From Bacillota bacterium (lineage in GTDB: Bacteria; Bacillota; Limnochordia; Darwinibacteriales; Darwinibacteriaceae): a stretch of DNA of 64,000 nt. The stretch lies in contig DURH01000059.1 of the NCBI GenBank assembly GCA_012837385.1, forward strand, positions 18,851-82,850, given 5' to 3'. The first letter of the stretch is position 1; each line of letters begins with the position of its first letter. Below are positions 25,637 to 35,160 of this stretch, piece by piece. Both the position numbers and the translations under genes were made by a program. The notes below the pieces were generated by a model that saw only the letters and a list, made by a program, of their open reading frames with translations, did not search any database and was not told the origin of the DNA.

Positions 25637-26635
25637 GTGGACACGATTCTTACTGTGGATAACCTCCACATCAATTTCTATACAAACAACCGCTGCAACG
25701 AAGCAGTGAGGGGGGTCTCCTTCCAGCTCAAGAAGGGGCGCACCCTCTGCCTGGTGGGCGAAAGCGGCTGTGGGAAGAGTGTGACAGCATCCTCCATCAT
25801 GAGGCTGTTGCCGCCCCTGAGCCGTATTGAGGAAGGTGAGATTATCTACCATACCGACCAGGGTGATCTCCGCCTTCACGAGCTGGATCCCAATGGACCT
25901 GAGATCCGCTCCATCAGGGGCGCGGAAATCGCCATGATCTTCCAGGATCCCATGACCGCACTTAACCCCGTGTACACCGTGGGGTTCCAGATTCGGGAAG
26001 CCTTTATGTACCACACCAAGATGGCCGCGGCAGCCATGAAGGAGAAGGCAGTGGAGCTCTTACGCAGCATGCGCATCCCCGCACCGGAGCAGCGGGTGAA
26101 CGAGTATATTCACCAGTATTCCGGCGGTATGCGCCAAAGGGCCATGATCGCCATGGCCATGGCCTGCAATCCCCAGATTCTCATTGCCGATGAGCCCACC
26201 ACCGCTTTGGACGTGACTGTGCAGGCCCAGATTTTTGACCTCATGAACGACCTGCAGCGGGAACACAATGCCGCCATTCTGCTGATCACCCATGATATGG
26301 GTGTCGTGGCAGAGCTGGCCCATGATGTGGTGGTAATGTACATGGGCGATGCTGTAGAGAACGGGCCGGTGGAGGAAATCCTCACCAAACCAGCCCATCC
26401 CTATACCTCGGCGCTGCTGAGGTCCATTCCAGTTTTGGGGCAGTCCAAATCCCAGAAGTTGGAGCCCATCCGTGGTTCCACTCCTGATCCCTATAATCGC
26501 CCCAAGGGCTGCCAATTCCGCCCCCGCTGCGATTTTGCCACCGAAAAGTGCCTGCAGGATCCTGAGACTTTTGACGTCAGTGCCGACCATACGGTGAAGT
26601 GCTGGCATTGGGAGAAGGTGTTAGCGAATGCATAG
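25637..26635 (+). CDS. DppD-type ABC ATPase
   Basis: First of two ATPases, 332 residues. The Walker A is GESGCGKS (in [19 protein letters not shown]), the signature is YSGGMRQR and the Walker B is ILIADEPTTALD. A C-terminal cysteine-rich stretch FRPRCDFATEKC is the oligopeptide/dipeptide transporter extension that binds an iron-sulfur cluster in some members. Start GTG 25637 with upstream AGGAAGG. It overlaps the second ATPase by eight bases. Confidence 0.94.
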   Translation: MDTILTVDNLHINFYTNNRCNEAVRGVSFQLKKGRTLCLVGESGCGKSVTASSIMRLLPPLSRIEEGEIIYHTDQGDLRLHELDPNGPEIRSIRGAEIAMIFQDPMTALNPVYTVGFQIREAFMYHTKMAAAAMKEKAVELLRSMRIPAPEQRVNEYIHQYSGGMRQRAMIAMAMACNPQILIADEPTTALDVTVQAQIFDLMNDLQREHNAAILLITHDMGVVAELAHDVVVMYMGDAVENGPVEEILTKPAHPYTSALLRSIPVLGQSKSQKLEPIRGSTPDPYNRPKGCQFRPRCDFATEKCLQDPETFDVSADHTVKCWHWEKVLANA

Positions 26636-27656
26636 GGAAAAGGAAGTTCTTTTGAAAATCAGAAACGCCCAAACCTATTTCCCCGTCCAGAAAGGCCTGC
26701 TCAAACGCACTGTGGGCCATGTTCGGGCGGTGGACAATGTCAGCCTCGATGTGTACCGGGGAGAGACCCTGGGATTGGTGGGGGAAAGCGGCTGCGGCAA
26801 GACCACTTTAGGCAAATCCATCCTGCAGCTGGTTCGTCCCACAGGCGGCGAGTTTATCTACAACTTCGATGGACAAGAAAAGGATCTGCGCAAGCTCTCT
26901 AATGAAGAGATGATGCAGGCCAGAAAGAGGCTGCAGATTGTCTTCCAGGATCCCCATTCTTCCCTGAATCCCGCCTTTACCATTTTCGGATCGCTCCAGG
27001 ATCCCCTGAAGAAGTTTGGGATCAAATCCAAGGAAGAGCGCAAGCAGATTATCGGCGACCTGCTAGAAGCAGTCAACCTGCGTAGGGAGTACATGCACCG
27101 CTATCCCCACGAGTTCAGCGGAGGGCAGCGGCAGCGCATTGGCATTGCCAGGGCTTTGTCTTTGGGGCCAGAGCTGATTATCTGCGATGAGGCAGTGAGT
27201 GCCTTGGACGTTTCCATCCAGGCCCAGGTGCTCAACCTCCTTCTGGAGCTGAAGGAGAAGCATAAGCTCACCTATATCTTTATCAGCCACGACCTCAGCG
27301 TTGTGGAATATATGAGCGACCGCATCGCCGTAATGTACCTGGGTAAGATTGTGGAGTTGGCCCAGGCGGAAGACCTGTTTGCCAACGCTATGCATCCTTA
27401 CTCCCAGGCTCTGCTCTCCGCCATTCCCGTGGCGGAAGTGGGGCGCAAGAGAAACAGGATTGTTTTGGAGGGGAATGTCCCCAGCCCGGTGGATCCGCCT
27501 CCAGGCTGTGCTTTCCATCCACGGTGCCCCTATGCCATGGAGATGTGCAAAACCACCGTTCCTGAACTGCGCAAGCACATCATCGACGGTAGGGAGCACC
27601 ATGTTGCCTGTCATCTGACAGATGCCAGGGCAGTCACGACACAGAAAACGTCTTAA
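26628..27656 (+). CDS. DppF-type ABC ATPase
   Basis: Second ATPase, 342 residues, with Walker A GESGCGKT, signature FSGGQRQR and Walker [12 protein letters not shown]. The C-terminal [19 protein letters not shown] segment is again the family-5 cysteine extension. ATG 26628 overlaps the preceding gene by eight bases and is followed by the lyase gene after 18 bases. The pair is normal for family-5 transporters, so the system is complete: binding protein, two permeases, two ATPases. Confidence 0.94.
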   Translation: MHREKEVLLKIRNAQTYFPVQKGLLKRTVGHVRAVDNVSLDVYRGETLGLVGESGCGKTTLGKSILQLVRPTGGEFIYNFDGQEKDLRKLSNEEMMQARKRLQIVFQDPHSSLNPAFTIFGSLQDPLKKFGIKSKEERKQIIGDLLEAVNLRREYMHRYPHEFSGGQRQRIGIARALSLGPELIICDEAVSALDVSIQAQVLNLLLELKEKHKLTYIFISHDLSVVEYMSDRIAVMYLGKIVELAQAEDLFANAMHPYSQALLSAIPVAEVGRKRNRIVLEGNVPSPVDPPPGCAFHPRCPYAMEMCKTTVPELRKHIIDGREHHVACHLTDARAVTTQKTS

Positions 27657-27674
27657 TTATGGAGGTAGACACCA

Positions 27675-28598
27675 ATGACATTAACTGAGCTGAGAGGGGT
27701 CATTCCACCGATTGTCACGCCTTTTGATGAGGCCGGTGAGCTAGATACAGCTTCCCTGAGAAGAGCGACCAACTATTTGATTGACAACGGCGTGCACGGC
27801 ATTTTCTGCCTGGGATCCACTGGCGAATGTGCAGCGCTCACCGATGTGGAAAGAATCACTATCGTGCAAACAGTTGTGGAGGAAACCGCGGGCCGAGTGC
27901 CGGTTTTGGCGGGCATTACCGAAACCAGCACCAGAAGGACCATTCGCTTGGGCCAAATGGTAATTGAAGCCGGCGCCCAGGCAGTAGTTGTGGCTCCGCC
28001 CTTTTACCACATGAACAGCCAGGATGAGCTGCTCACCTACTACCGTGACCTAGCAGCCGCTCTGCCTGTACCCATCATCGCTTACAATGTACCAGTTCTG
28101 GTAAAAACTCCACTGGAGCCAGCCACTGTGGAAATCTTGGCCAAGGAAGGAACTATCCTGGCTTTGAAAGACAGCGGCGGCAACTCCAACATCCTCCGGG
28201 ACTACATTATGAGGACCAAGGGTATTCCCGGCTTTACAGTGTTAACCGGTATGGAGTTTCTGGTGGATACAGCCATCCAGATGGGTGCCCACGGCTCGGT
28301 GCCTGGGATCGGCAATGTGGCTCCCGCGGAATATGTGGAGCTCTACAACCTGTCCTGCGCCGGCGAATACGCCAAGGCCCGGGAACTGCAGGAACGCCTG
28401 ATCAAGCTCTTCGAGATCTGCTACCAGGGATCGCCTAAGCTCTCTGGCTCAGCATCGGCTTTAAGCGGCTTTAAATCAGCCATGCGCTGGCTGGGCGTGA
28501 TCGAAACCGCCAAAATGGCTCCACCCCTGGGGTCCCTCAATGCTGAGGAAGAAGAAAAAGTACGCCAGGTCTTAGTGGACCTAGGCTTTCTGAAGTAA
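27675..28598 (+). CDS. DapA/N-acetylneuraminate lyase family aldolase
   Basis: This 307-residue class I aldolase of the DHDPS/NAL family has the Schiff-base lysine in ILALKDSGGN, the tyrosine in IAYNVP and a GSTGEC loop. The GSTGE form is the one typical of N-acetylneuraminate lyase, whereas lysine-pathway DapA usually has GTTGE, so cleavage of sialic acid to pyruvate and ManNAc is the preferred reading. ATG 27675 follows GGAGGTAG. It is followed directly by NanE, which handles the ManNAc-6-P step. A lysine-biosynthesis role is unlikely in this context but cannot be excluded from sequence. Confidence 0.82.
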   Translation: MTLTELRGVIPPIVTPFDEAGELDTASLRRATNYLIDNGVHGIFCLGSTGECAALTDVERITIVQTVVEETAGRVPVLAGITETSTRRTIRLGQMVIEAGAQAVVVAPPFYHMNSQDELLTYYRDLAAALPVPIIAYNVPVLVKTPLEPATVEILAKEGTILALKDSGGNSNILRDYIMRTKGIPGFTVLTGMEFLVDTAIQMGAHGSVPGIGNVAPAEYVELYNLSCAGEYAKARELQERLIKLFEICYQGSPKLSGSASALSGFKSAMRWLGVIETAKMAPPLGSLNAEEEEKVRQVLVDLGFLK

Positions 28599-28623
28599 TC
28601 CGCCAACGGGAAGGAAGAGTAGA

Positions 28624-29286
28624 TTGGGTGTTTTGAGTGCTGTTCATAAAGGATTAATTGTCTCTTGTCAGGCCTTAGAAGATGAACCTCTTCACGGCCC
28701 CATGCTCATGGCCGCCATGGCTAGGGCAGTTCAGTTCGGCGGAGCGGTAGGTATTCGCACCAACGGCAAGTACGAAGTTGAGGTGATCAAAAAGATCACC
28801 AATCTGCCAGTGATCGGCATCAAAAAGGTGACCAATGAGGCAGGGAAGATGGCCATCACTCCCACCTTCAGCCTAGCCCAGGAACTGGTGGAGGCTGGTG
28901 CAGATATGATCGCGGTGGATGTGCGCCGGGAAAGGCCCTTTGGTGAGCCCCTGGAGGAGCTGATCCCCAGGATTCGGGAAGAGCTTGGGGTTCCCGTGAT
29001 GGCTGACTGCGCGGCTCTGGAAGATGCCCAGGCCGCGGTGGAAATTGGGGTTGATGTGATTGCTTCCACCTTTGGTTTCCGCCTAAACGACTTGGGTACA
29101 GAACCTGACTTTGAGCTCTTGGAAGGGATGCTGAAACTGGGCGTTCCAGTGATCGCAGAAGGCGGTTTCTGGTATCCTGAACAGGTAGTGCAGGCCTTTG
29201 AGATGGGCGTGTGGTCTGTGGTGGTGGGCAGCGCCATTACCAGGCCTTTGGAAATAACGAAGCGGTTTGTGCGTGCCTTGGGCTAG
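28624..29286 (+). CDS. nanE: ManNAc-6-phosphate 2-epimerase
   Basis: NanE converts N-acetylmannosamine-6-phosphate to N-acetylglucosamine-6-phosphate. The 220-residue protein starts with the conserved KGLIVSCQALEDEPL and has GGAVGIRTNGKYEVE, LPVIGIKKV, the catalytic lysine/aspartate segments IAVDVRRERPFGEPL and ASTFGF. It closes with VIAEGGFWYPEQV and VVGSAITRP. TTG 28624 is the best start (AAGGAAGA upstream); TTG 28633 is an alternative. No ManNAc kinase (NanK) or NagA/NagB follows, so those must be elsewhere. A terminator closes the operon. Confidence 0.93.
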   Translation: MGVLSAVHKGLIVSCQALEDEPLHGPMLMAAMARAVQFGGAVGIRTNGKYEVEVIKKITNLPVIGIKKVTNEAGKMAITPTFSLAQELVEAGADMIAVDVRRERPFGEPLEELIPRIREELGVPVMADCAALEDAQAAVEIGVDVIASTFGFRLNDLGTEPDFELLEGMLKLGVPVIAEGGFWYPEQVVQAFEMGVWSVVVGSAITRPLEITKRFVRALG

Positions 29287-29331
29287 GCAGCTGCCGAATC
29301 CAGAAATGCTGAATAGGCCAAATGCTTGATC

Positions 29332-29362
29332 AGAGGGACTCCAGATGGGGTCCCTCTTTTTT
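29332..29362 (+). terminator. Terminator after nanE
   Basis: AGAGGGAC and GTCCCTCT enclose a 10-base loop and are followed by six T. It ends the transporter-lyase-nanE operon. The rest of the gap to 29635 holds the two operators described next and otherwise nothing recognised. Confidence 0.9.
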
Positions 29363-29437
29363 CGGAAAAAACGTAACAAAAAGTGAAAAGCAAAGAAGGA
29401 TATTCAAAAACTGTGTCAAATAAGTATGGCGAGAACC

Positions 29438-29455
29438 ATTTGAAACGGTTTAAAT
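29438..29455. promoter_or_regulatory. Operator copy 1 upstream of the xylose operon
   Basis: ATTTGAAACGGTTTAAAT contains the odd-centred palindrome AAACGGTTT and resembles LacI-family sites. The same 18-mer recurs 99 bases downstream. The LacI-type regulator in this operon (35161) is the probable ligand. Confidence 0.75.
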
Positions 29456-29536
29456 TCATTTTCTGTACATAGCAGTGGTCCGAGATCTTGTTATCGCTAT
29501 TGAGTCAATTTCCCAGACCACTCTATTTGTCCCGTC

Positions 29537-29554
29537 ATTTGAAACGGTTTAAAT
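29537..29554. promoter_or_regulatory. Operator copy 2 upstream of the xylose operon
   Basis: Second exact copy of the 18-mer, again preceded by C, and 82 bases before the first gene. Two identical sites 99 bases apart suit repression by DNA looping. Confidence 0.75.
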
Positions 29555-29635
29555 GGCGAGTCAACGCCTGGCTGCCCCAGCTTGTCTCTTTACAGCAGGG
29601 GTGAGCACAACATTTGTTAAGGGAGGAGTCTTAAA

Positions 29636-31039
29636 ATGACAGAACGTCTCAAGCTGAGCGATGTGGAAGTTGTTGAAATACCGTGGGTGGAACCGGTGTA
29701 TACCCGGGACTTCCCGGAAATCCCAGAGGAAACCTATGCTCAGCGCGTCGCCAGCCTCAGGGCCCGCATGGAAGAGCACGGCCTGTCCCATGTGGTGGTT
29801 TACGGCGACCGGGAGCATTTCGCCAATACAAGGTGGCTCACGGGCTATGACCCGCGCTTTGAGGAAAGCCTGACCATCGTGGGCCTGTCCGGCAAGCCCC
29901 GCCTGCTGGTGGGTCTGGAAGGTTTGTATTACGCAGCCATCGCCAAGGGCGTAGATGCTGAGCTGTATGATGAGTTCAGCCTGCAGGGACAGCCCGGTAA
30001 GGGCCGGTCGCTGGCTGAGATTTTCGCGGACTGCGGCCTGGCTGCAGGGAGCAGGGTGGGCTTGGTAGGTACCAAGTACCGCCAGACAAATGAGTACGGC
30101 CAGACCAAGCTGGCCAGCGATGTCCCCTACTACTTGGTGGAGGTCTTGGCCAAGACTGTGGGCTTCGACAACATAAGCGATGTCACCCGGTGGTTCACCG
30201 ATACCACAACTGGCCTGAGGATTCCTCTCACAGTGGATGAGATCGCTCGCAACGAAATGATCAACCTCATGGTATATGCGGGCATGCGCAACGCCATGGC
30301 TGCCCTCAAACCGGGAGTGACTGAAGCTGAGATCTCCGGCAAACTGAATTATGACGGTAGTATACCCCTATCCTGCCACATTGTGGTCAGCTTCGGGGAC
30401 AACGTGGGCTTGGCTCTGAACAGCCCCACCAATAATGAGCTGCGCCTGGGCGATCCCCTCAGTGTAGCCCTAGGTGTATGGGGTGCCAATATGGCCCGTA
30501 CAGGCATCGCGGTGCACAGCGAGGATGAGTTCTCCCCTGAGATCGCCGACGCCATGGAAAAGGTATTCGTGCCCTATTTCGATATGCTGCTGCGCTGGTA
30601 TGGAGCGCTGCATGTGGGTGTTAAGTGCGGAGACGTCTACGAGGTAGTCAGGGACTACATGGAGGATCCCTTCTTCCAGATTGCCCTGAACGCAGGACAC
30701 CTCATTCACTTTGAGGAGTGGATCAACGCTCCCTTTGTGCCCGGCTCCGAGGATGTGCTCCAGTCCGGCACCATGATTCAGTGCGATATCATCGTCCCCG
30801 CGACTGCTCCCTATCCAGGTGTACACACTGAAGACAGCCTGGTTGTGGCCGACGCCGCGCTCCGGGCCGAATTAGCGGAGAAATATCCTGAGGTTTGGGC
30901 CCGCATCCAAGGGCGGCGCACCATGATGGAAGGCCTTGGTTACACGCTCCATGAAGATGTCCTGCCCCTCTGCGATTTGCAGGGACAGGTACAACCCTTT
31001 ATGCTCAACCCCACGCAAGTGCTGCGGTTGAAGAAATAG
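29636..31039 (+). CDS. M24/creatinase-fold protein with eroded metal site
   Basis: This 467-residue protein has an N-terminal creatinase/prolidase-like domain (residues about 30-190) and a C-terminal pita-bread domain. In active M24 metallopeptidases the first two metal ligands are the aspartates of D-x-G..Y..D-xTRT; here the corresponding stretch reads VALGVWGANMARTG, with neither aspartate. The glutamate in GTMIQCDIIVP is an aspartate, while the histidine (NAGHLIHFEEW) and the last glutamate (HTEDSLVV) remain. So it is probably not a metallopeptidase and may be a metal-free hydrolase like creatinase, or non-enzymatic. It is the first gene behind two identical operators and precedes xylF. 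Confidence 0.85.
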   Translation: MTERLKLSDVEVVEIPWVEPVYTRDFPEIPEETYAQRVASLRARMEEHGLSHVVVYGDREHFANTRWLTGYDPRFEESLTIVGLSGKPRLLVGLEGLYYAAIAKGVDAELYDEFSLQGQPGKGRSLAEIFADCGLAAGSRVGLVGTKYRQTNEYGQTKLASDVPYYLVEVLAKTVGFDNISDVTRWFTDTTTGLRIPLTVDEIARNEMINLMVYAGMRNAMAALKPGVTEAEISGKLNYDGSIPLSCHIVVSFGDNVGLALNSPTNNELRLGDPLSVALGVWGANMARTGIAVHSEDEFSPEIADAMEKVFVPYFDMLLRWYGALHVGVKCGDVYEVVRDYMEDPFFQIALNAGHLIHFEEWINAPFVPGSEDVLQSGTMIQCDIIVPATAPYPGVHTEDSLVVADAALRAELAEKYPEVWARIQGRRTMMEGLGYTLHEDVLPLCDLQGQVQPFMLNPTQVLRLKK

Positions 31040-31171
31040 GTTGGTTCAAGGATTGAGTTAGGAAAGACTGGTCGAAGAACTGCTGCGGCAGTATGACGCA
31101 AAGGAGGGTAGAGCTTGCGGTAACTGAATAATTGAGCCGCAGCCAACAACATGAGTGGAGGGATGAAGTAA

Positions 31172-32224
31172 ATGAAACTATTTAAGCGTCGTCTACCAAT
31201 CGTATTGCTGCTTACCTTTGTTGTGGTGCTTGGTGCAACCGGATTGGCATCGGCCAAGAAACCTTTGATCGGTGTATCCATCCGCAGCCTGTCTGAAGAG
31301 CGTTGGGCCCGTGAAAAGGATATCATGGAACAGTTGGCTAAGGAAATGGGAGCAGACATCATGTTCACAGATGCCAACCATGATGAGAATCTCCAGAACT
31401 CCCAGATCGAGAACCTGATTTCCCGTGGAGTAGATGTACTGATTATTATCGCCCAGAACAGTGACGTAGCCGCCACTGGAGTGCAGATGGCTTCTGAAGA
31501 AGGAATCCCAGCCATTGCTTACGACGTAGCTGTCTTCCACCCCGACGCCATCTACCTCTCCTTTGACAGCATCAAAGTGGGCTACGAGATGGCCAAGGTT
31601 ATCGTGGACCTGGTTCCCAAAGGCAACTACATGTGGCTTGGTGGATCCCCAACCGATGACAACGCCTATCTCGTGCGCCAGGGACATTTCCAAGTTCTGC
31701 AGCCTCTCATTGACAAAGGCGACATCGTCCTCGTAGGTGAGCAGTGGTGCACCGCTTGGAGCCCCCAGGAAGCTATGATGCACACAGAGAACGCTCTCGT
31801 TGCCAACGATGACAAGATTGACGCAGTTGTAGCTTCCAACGACGGTACCGCTGGCGGCGCAGTTCAAGCCCTTATGGAGCGCGGGCTGGCTGGCACAGTA
31901 CCCACCTGCGGACAAGACGTTGACCTTGCCGCTGCTCAGCGCATTGCCGAAGGTACCCAGGCGGTATCCATCTTCAAGGACGTTAGGGTATTGGCTCGCA
32001 CTGCCATTGAAGCCGCTATGGAGCTGGCTGAAGGCAAGAAGCCATCCCACATCAACGGCACGTATCGCAACGAGGAGCGGGGCATTGAGCAGGAAGCCAT
32101 CCTTCTCGACGTAGTGCCCATCACCCAGGATAACCTGTATGAAGTGATTATCCTTGGCGGGTTCCACGCCCTTGAGGATGTCTATCGCAACGTTCCCAGG
32201 TCCGAATGGCCTGACCAAAAGTAG
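31172..32224 (+). CDS. xylF: Xylose ABC transporter binding protein
   Basis: This 350-residue ribose/xylose-type periplasmic binding protein resembles XylF. A Sec signal peptide (about residues 1-27, ending GLASA) has no lipobox. The mature part begins KKPLIGVSIRSLSEERW, and includes MFTDANHDENLQNSQIE and VASNDGTAGGAVQAL, the latter characteristic of the XylF group. It precedes an ATPase and permease of the same type and then xylA and xylB, so D-xylose (or a related pentose) is the ligand. ATG 31172 follows GGAGGGATG. Confidence 0.95.
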   Translation: MKLFKRRLPIVLLLTFVVVLGATGLASAKKPLIGVSIRSLSEERWAREKDIMEQLAKEMGADIMFTDANHDENLQNSQIENLISRGVDVLIIIAQNSDVAATGVQMASEEGIPAIAYDVAVFHPDAIYLSFDSIKVGYEMAKVIVDLVPKGNYMWLGGSPTDDNAYLVRQGHFQVLQPLIDKGDIVLVGEQWCTAWSPQEAMMHTENALVANDDKIDAVVASNDGTAGGAVQALMERGLAGTVPTCGQDVDLAAAQRIAEGTQAVSIFKDVRVLARTAIEAAMELAEGKKPSHINGTYRNEERGIEQEAILLDVVPITQDNLYEVIILGGFHALEDVYRNVPRSEWPDQK

Positions 32225-32271
32225 AGTTAACCGTAACTAAGGGAAATTACTAAGGAAAGACGGGTGGACTT

Positions 32272-33798
32272 ATGCCAGAACAAAAGAAAGTTCTTCTGAG
32301 GATATCGAACGTAAGCAAATCATTCCCGGGCACCAAAGCCCTGGACAATGTGAGCTTAGATGTCTATGAGGGGGAAATTCACGCCATCTGCGGCGAAAAT
32401 GGGGCTGGTAAGTCCACCCTCATGAAAATCTTGAGCGGCGTCTACCCCGGGGGGAGCTATGAGGGTGAGTTTTTCCTCCAGGGCACCAAATGCCAGTTTG
32501 CAGGGGTCAAGGACTCAGAGCAATTCGGCATACGCATCATCTACCAGGAACTGACCTTGGTGCCCCAGATGACCGTGGCGGAGAACATCCTGCTGGGAGC
32601 TGAGCCCAACAAATACGGGATAATCAACCAGAATCAATTATACAGCCAAGCAGAACAGCTCTTGAAGGAATACGACCTCAATGTGCCATGCAGTGCTAAA
32701 GTCAGCTCTTTGGGCATAGGCCAGCAGCAGATGGTGGAAATCGCCAAAGCCCTCTCGGGGAGGGCGCGGCTCTTGATTTTAGATGAGCCCACTTCTGCCC
32801 TGACTATTGATGAGACCGAAACGCTCCTCCGGATCATTAGGGAGCTCAAGGGAAGGGGCGTCACCTGCATCTATATATCTCACAAACTAGAAGAGGTTTT
32901 TGAAATAGCAGACCGGATCTCGGTACTGCGCGATGGCAAGCTGATCGGCACAGCGGAAACCTCTCAACTGGATCACAACAAGGTGGTCTCCATGATGGTG
33001 GGACGGGAGATGGAAAGCCAGTATCCTCCGCGCCAGAGGCAGGTGGGCGACGTGATCCTCTCTGTGAAGAACTGGACAGTTGTCAAGGACGGCGGGGCTT
33101 CCCGCCCGGTTGTGCAGGACGTTTCCTTTGATCTGCGCAGGGGCGAAGTATTGGGTATCGCGGGCCTGATGGGCTCAGGCCGCACCGAACTGGTGCAGAG
33201 CATTTTCGGGGAGTACGGCAAGAGGGTTTCTGGCGAGCTGATCCTCAACGGTGAACCGGTGACGATCAACTCTTCCCAGGATGCCATCAAACACGGGCTG
33301 GCTCTGCTGGCTGAAGACCGCAAGCAGCTGAGCCTAATCCTCAAGCACCCGATTCTAACCAACGTTACCATATCTTCCCTGAGGGAGCTGCTGCGCGGGG
33401 GAGTGATTGACCAGAACAGAGAACTCTCCGCGGTCCATGACTACCGGGATCGTCTGGCCATCAAGGCTCCCTCGGTGCACACGGTGGTGAATGAACTGAG
33501 CGGCGGCAACCAGCAGAAGGTGGCCATCGCCAAGTGGCTCATGACGGACCCGCAGGTGCTGATCATGGATGAGCCCACCCGCGGCATCGATGTGGGCACC
33601 AAGTATGAAGTGTACAAGTTAATGAACGACTTAACCAGTCGGGGCGTTTCCATAATTATGGTTTCTTCTGAGCTCCCCGAAGTACTGGGGATGAGTGACC
33701 GGATCTTGGTCATGCGCGAAGGTACTATGGCAGGCATTGTGGACAATGACAATGTAAGCATGGAAGAGATCATGCTGCTGGCAACAGGAGCAGCTTAA
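32272..33798 (+). CDS. xylG: Xylose ABC transporter ATPase
   Basis: This double-NBD sugar ATPase of 508 residues resembles XylG/RbsA. The first half has Walker A GENGAGKS and Walker B LLILDEPTSAL. The second has the degenerate Walker A GLMGSGRTEL, the signature LSGGNQQK and Walker B VLIMDEPTRGIDVG. It lies 47 bases after xylF and 77 bases before the preferred xylH start, on one transcript. Confidence 0.95.
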   Translation: MPEQKKVLLRISNVSKSFPGTKALDNVSLDVYEGEIHAICGENGAGKSTLMKILSGVYPGGSYEGEFFLQGTKCQFAGVKDSEQFGIRIIYQELTLVPQMTVAENILLGAEPNKYGIINQNQLYSQAEQLLKEYDLNVPCSAKVSSLGIGQQQMVEIAKALSGRARLLILDEPTSALTIDETETLLRIIRELKGRGVTCIYISHKLEEVFEIADRISVLRDGKLIGTAETSQLDHNKVVSMMVGREMESQYPPRQRQVGDVILSVKNWTVVKDGGASRPVVQDVSFDLRRGEVLGIAGLMGSGRTELVQSIFGEYGKRVSGELILNGEPVTINSSQDAIKHGLALLAEDRKQLSLILKHPILTNVTISSLRELLRGGVIDQNRELSAVHDYRDRLAIKAPSVHTVVNELSGGNQQKVAIAKWLMTDPQVLIMDEPTRGIDVGTKYEVYKLMNDLTSRGVSIIMVSSELPEVLGMSDRILVMREGTMAGIVDNDNVSMEEIMLLATGAA

Positions 33799-33875
33799 AA
33801 CCCAAATCATTTTGAAAAGAAGTGATGCATGTGAATACGGGAGATGTAAAACTCGGCACAAAGGAGCGCTCTAAG

Positions 33876-35054
33876 ATGAAGGGCCTCCTGGCAGTAGATA
33901 TGCGTTCTTACACCATCGTTTTGGCCCTGGTGGTCTTGTGGATCGCCCTCAGCTTGCTGAGCGACGGCGCTTTCTTTACCCCTCGCAATCTATCTAACCT
34001 TTTTAGGCAAGGATCTGTAGTAGCATTCATCGCCGTGGGTATGGTGTTGGTGATTGCGGCAGGCCAAATTGACCTCTCAGCAGGATCCCTGGCCGGTCTG
34101 GCGGGAGCCATAGCCGCGCTCATGCAGGTGCGCTGGCTGCCTGCCCTGGCCGCAAGTACTGGATGGACTGCCCTGGCCTCCGGTTGGCCCGCGGCCATCT
34201 TGAGCATCGCCGCCGCAGTGGCCTGCGGAGTGGCGCTAGGCGCGGTGCAGGGCGTGTGGGTCGCTTACGGTAAAGTCCCGGCGTTCATCGTTACCCTGGG
34301 CGGTTCCTTAGTGTTTCGCGGCTGGCTGCTGGGCATTACCAGGGGAGTGAACATCGCCCCCATGGATCCCAAGTTCCAGCTTTTGGGCCAAGCGTACCTG
34401 TCCACTGGGTTGGGGACAACCTTGGGCATGATCGCAGTGGCAGCTGTTATAGCCTACCGCATCTACTCGCGGATCAACAGGCAGCGCTACGGGCTTACCG
34501 TTAGACCCGTGTGGCTGGAGGCGTTGGCTACAGTTGGAGTCTGCGCAATGATCATTTTCTTCGTAACACAAATGAACAGTTACCGCGGCATTCCTGTCCC
34601 GGTAATCCTCCTCTTGGCGCTGGCCGGCTTGTTTACCTTTATCACTACCCGCACCCAGTTCGGCCGCCATGTCTATGCCATTGGAGGCAACATTGAGGCC
34701 GCCCGCCTGTCGGGGATCAATATTCGGCAGAGTATCTTCAAGATCTTCATGGTGGTGGGGGCGATGGCCGGCGTGAGCGGAGCCGTACTCAGCGCTAGGC
34801 TGAATGTGGCCACTGCCAACGCGGGATCCCAGTTCGAACTGAATGCCATTGCCGCCTGCGTCATTGGAGGCACCAGCCTTGCCGGGGGCGAAGGAAGCAT
34901 TCCAATGGCTCTCATTGGTGCGCTGATTATGGCCAGTGTGGATAACGGCATGAGTTTGCTGAACGTAGAATCATTCTGGCAGCAGATCATCAAGGGGCTG
35001 ATCTTGGCCACCGCGGTGCTCATCGATGTCAACTCCCGTAAAGGGCGGGATTAG
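33876..35054 (+). CDS. xylH: Xylose ABC transporter permease
   Basis: This ribose/xylose-type permease has about ten to twelve membrane segments. The start MKGLLAVDMRSYTIVLAL (ATG 33876) is preferred because AAAGGAG lies 9 bases upstream. ATG 33825 extends it by 17 hydrophilic residues and has only a weak site. Family markers are VLVIAAGQIDLSAGSLAGLA, KVPAFIVTLGGSLVFRG and the docking segment near EAARLSGINIRQSIFKIF. The charged segment between the membrane blocks is longer than in RbsC, as in XylH. Confidence 0.93.
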   Translation: MKGLLAVDMRSYTIVLALVVLWIALSLLSDGAFFTPRNLSNLFRQGSVVAFIAVGMVLVIAAGQIDLSAGSLAGLAGAIAALMQVRWLPALAASTGWTALASGWPAAILSIAAAVACGVALGAVQGVWVAYGKVPAFIVTLGGSLVFRGWLLGITRGVNIAPMDPKFQLLGQAYLSTGLGTTLGMIAVAAVIAYRIYSRINRQRYGLTVRPVWLEALATVGVCAMIIFFVTQMNSYRGIPVPVILLLALAGLFTFITTRTQFGRHVYAIGGNIEAARLSGINIRQSIFKIFMVVGAMAGVSGAVLSARLNVATANAGSQFELNAIAACVIGGTSLAGGEGSIPMALIGALIMASVDNGMSLLNVESFWQQIIKGLILATAVLIDVNSRKGRD

Positions 35055-35160
35055 TCGGTGCTTAGTTTCACAACCGTTTTAGCCCAGTTCTGGCAGGAGT
35101 TTCTGGGCACAATGTCAAAACCTAAATGTATATGGAATTTTGAATGGTGGAGGAAATCGT

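Noticed and set aside
27675-28598. Lysine-biosynthesis DapA
   Set aside because: No lysine genes are nearby; NanE follows directly and the GSTGE loop fits a sialic acid lyase better.
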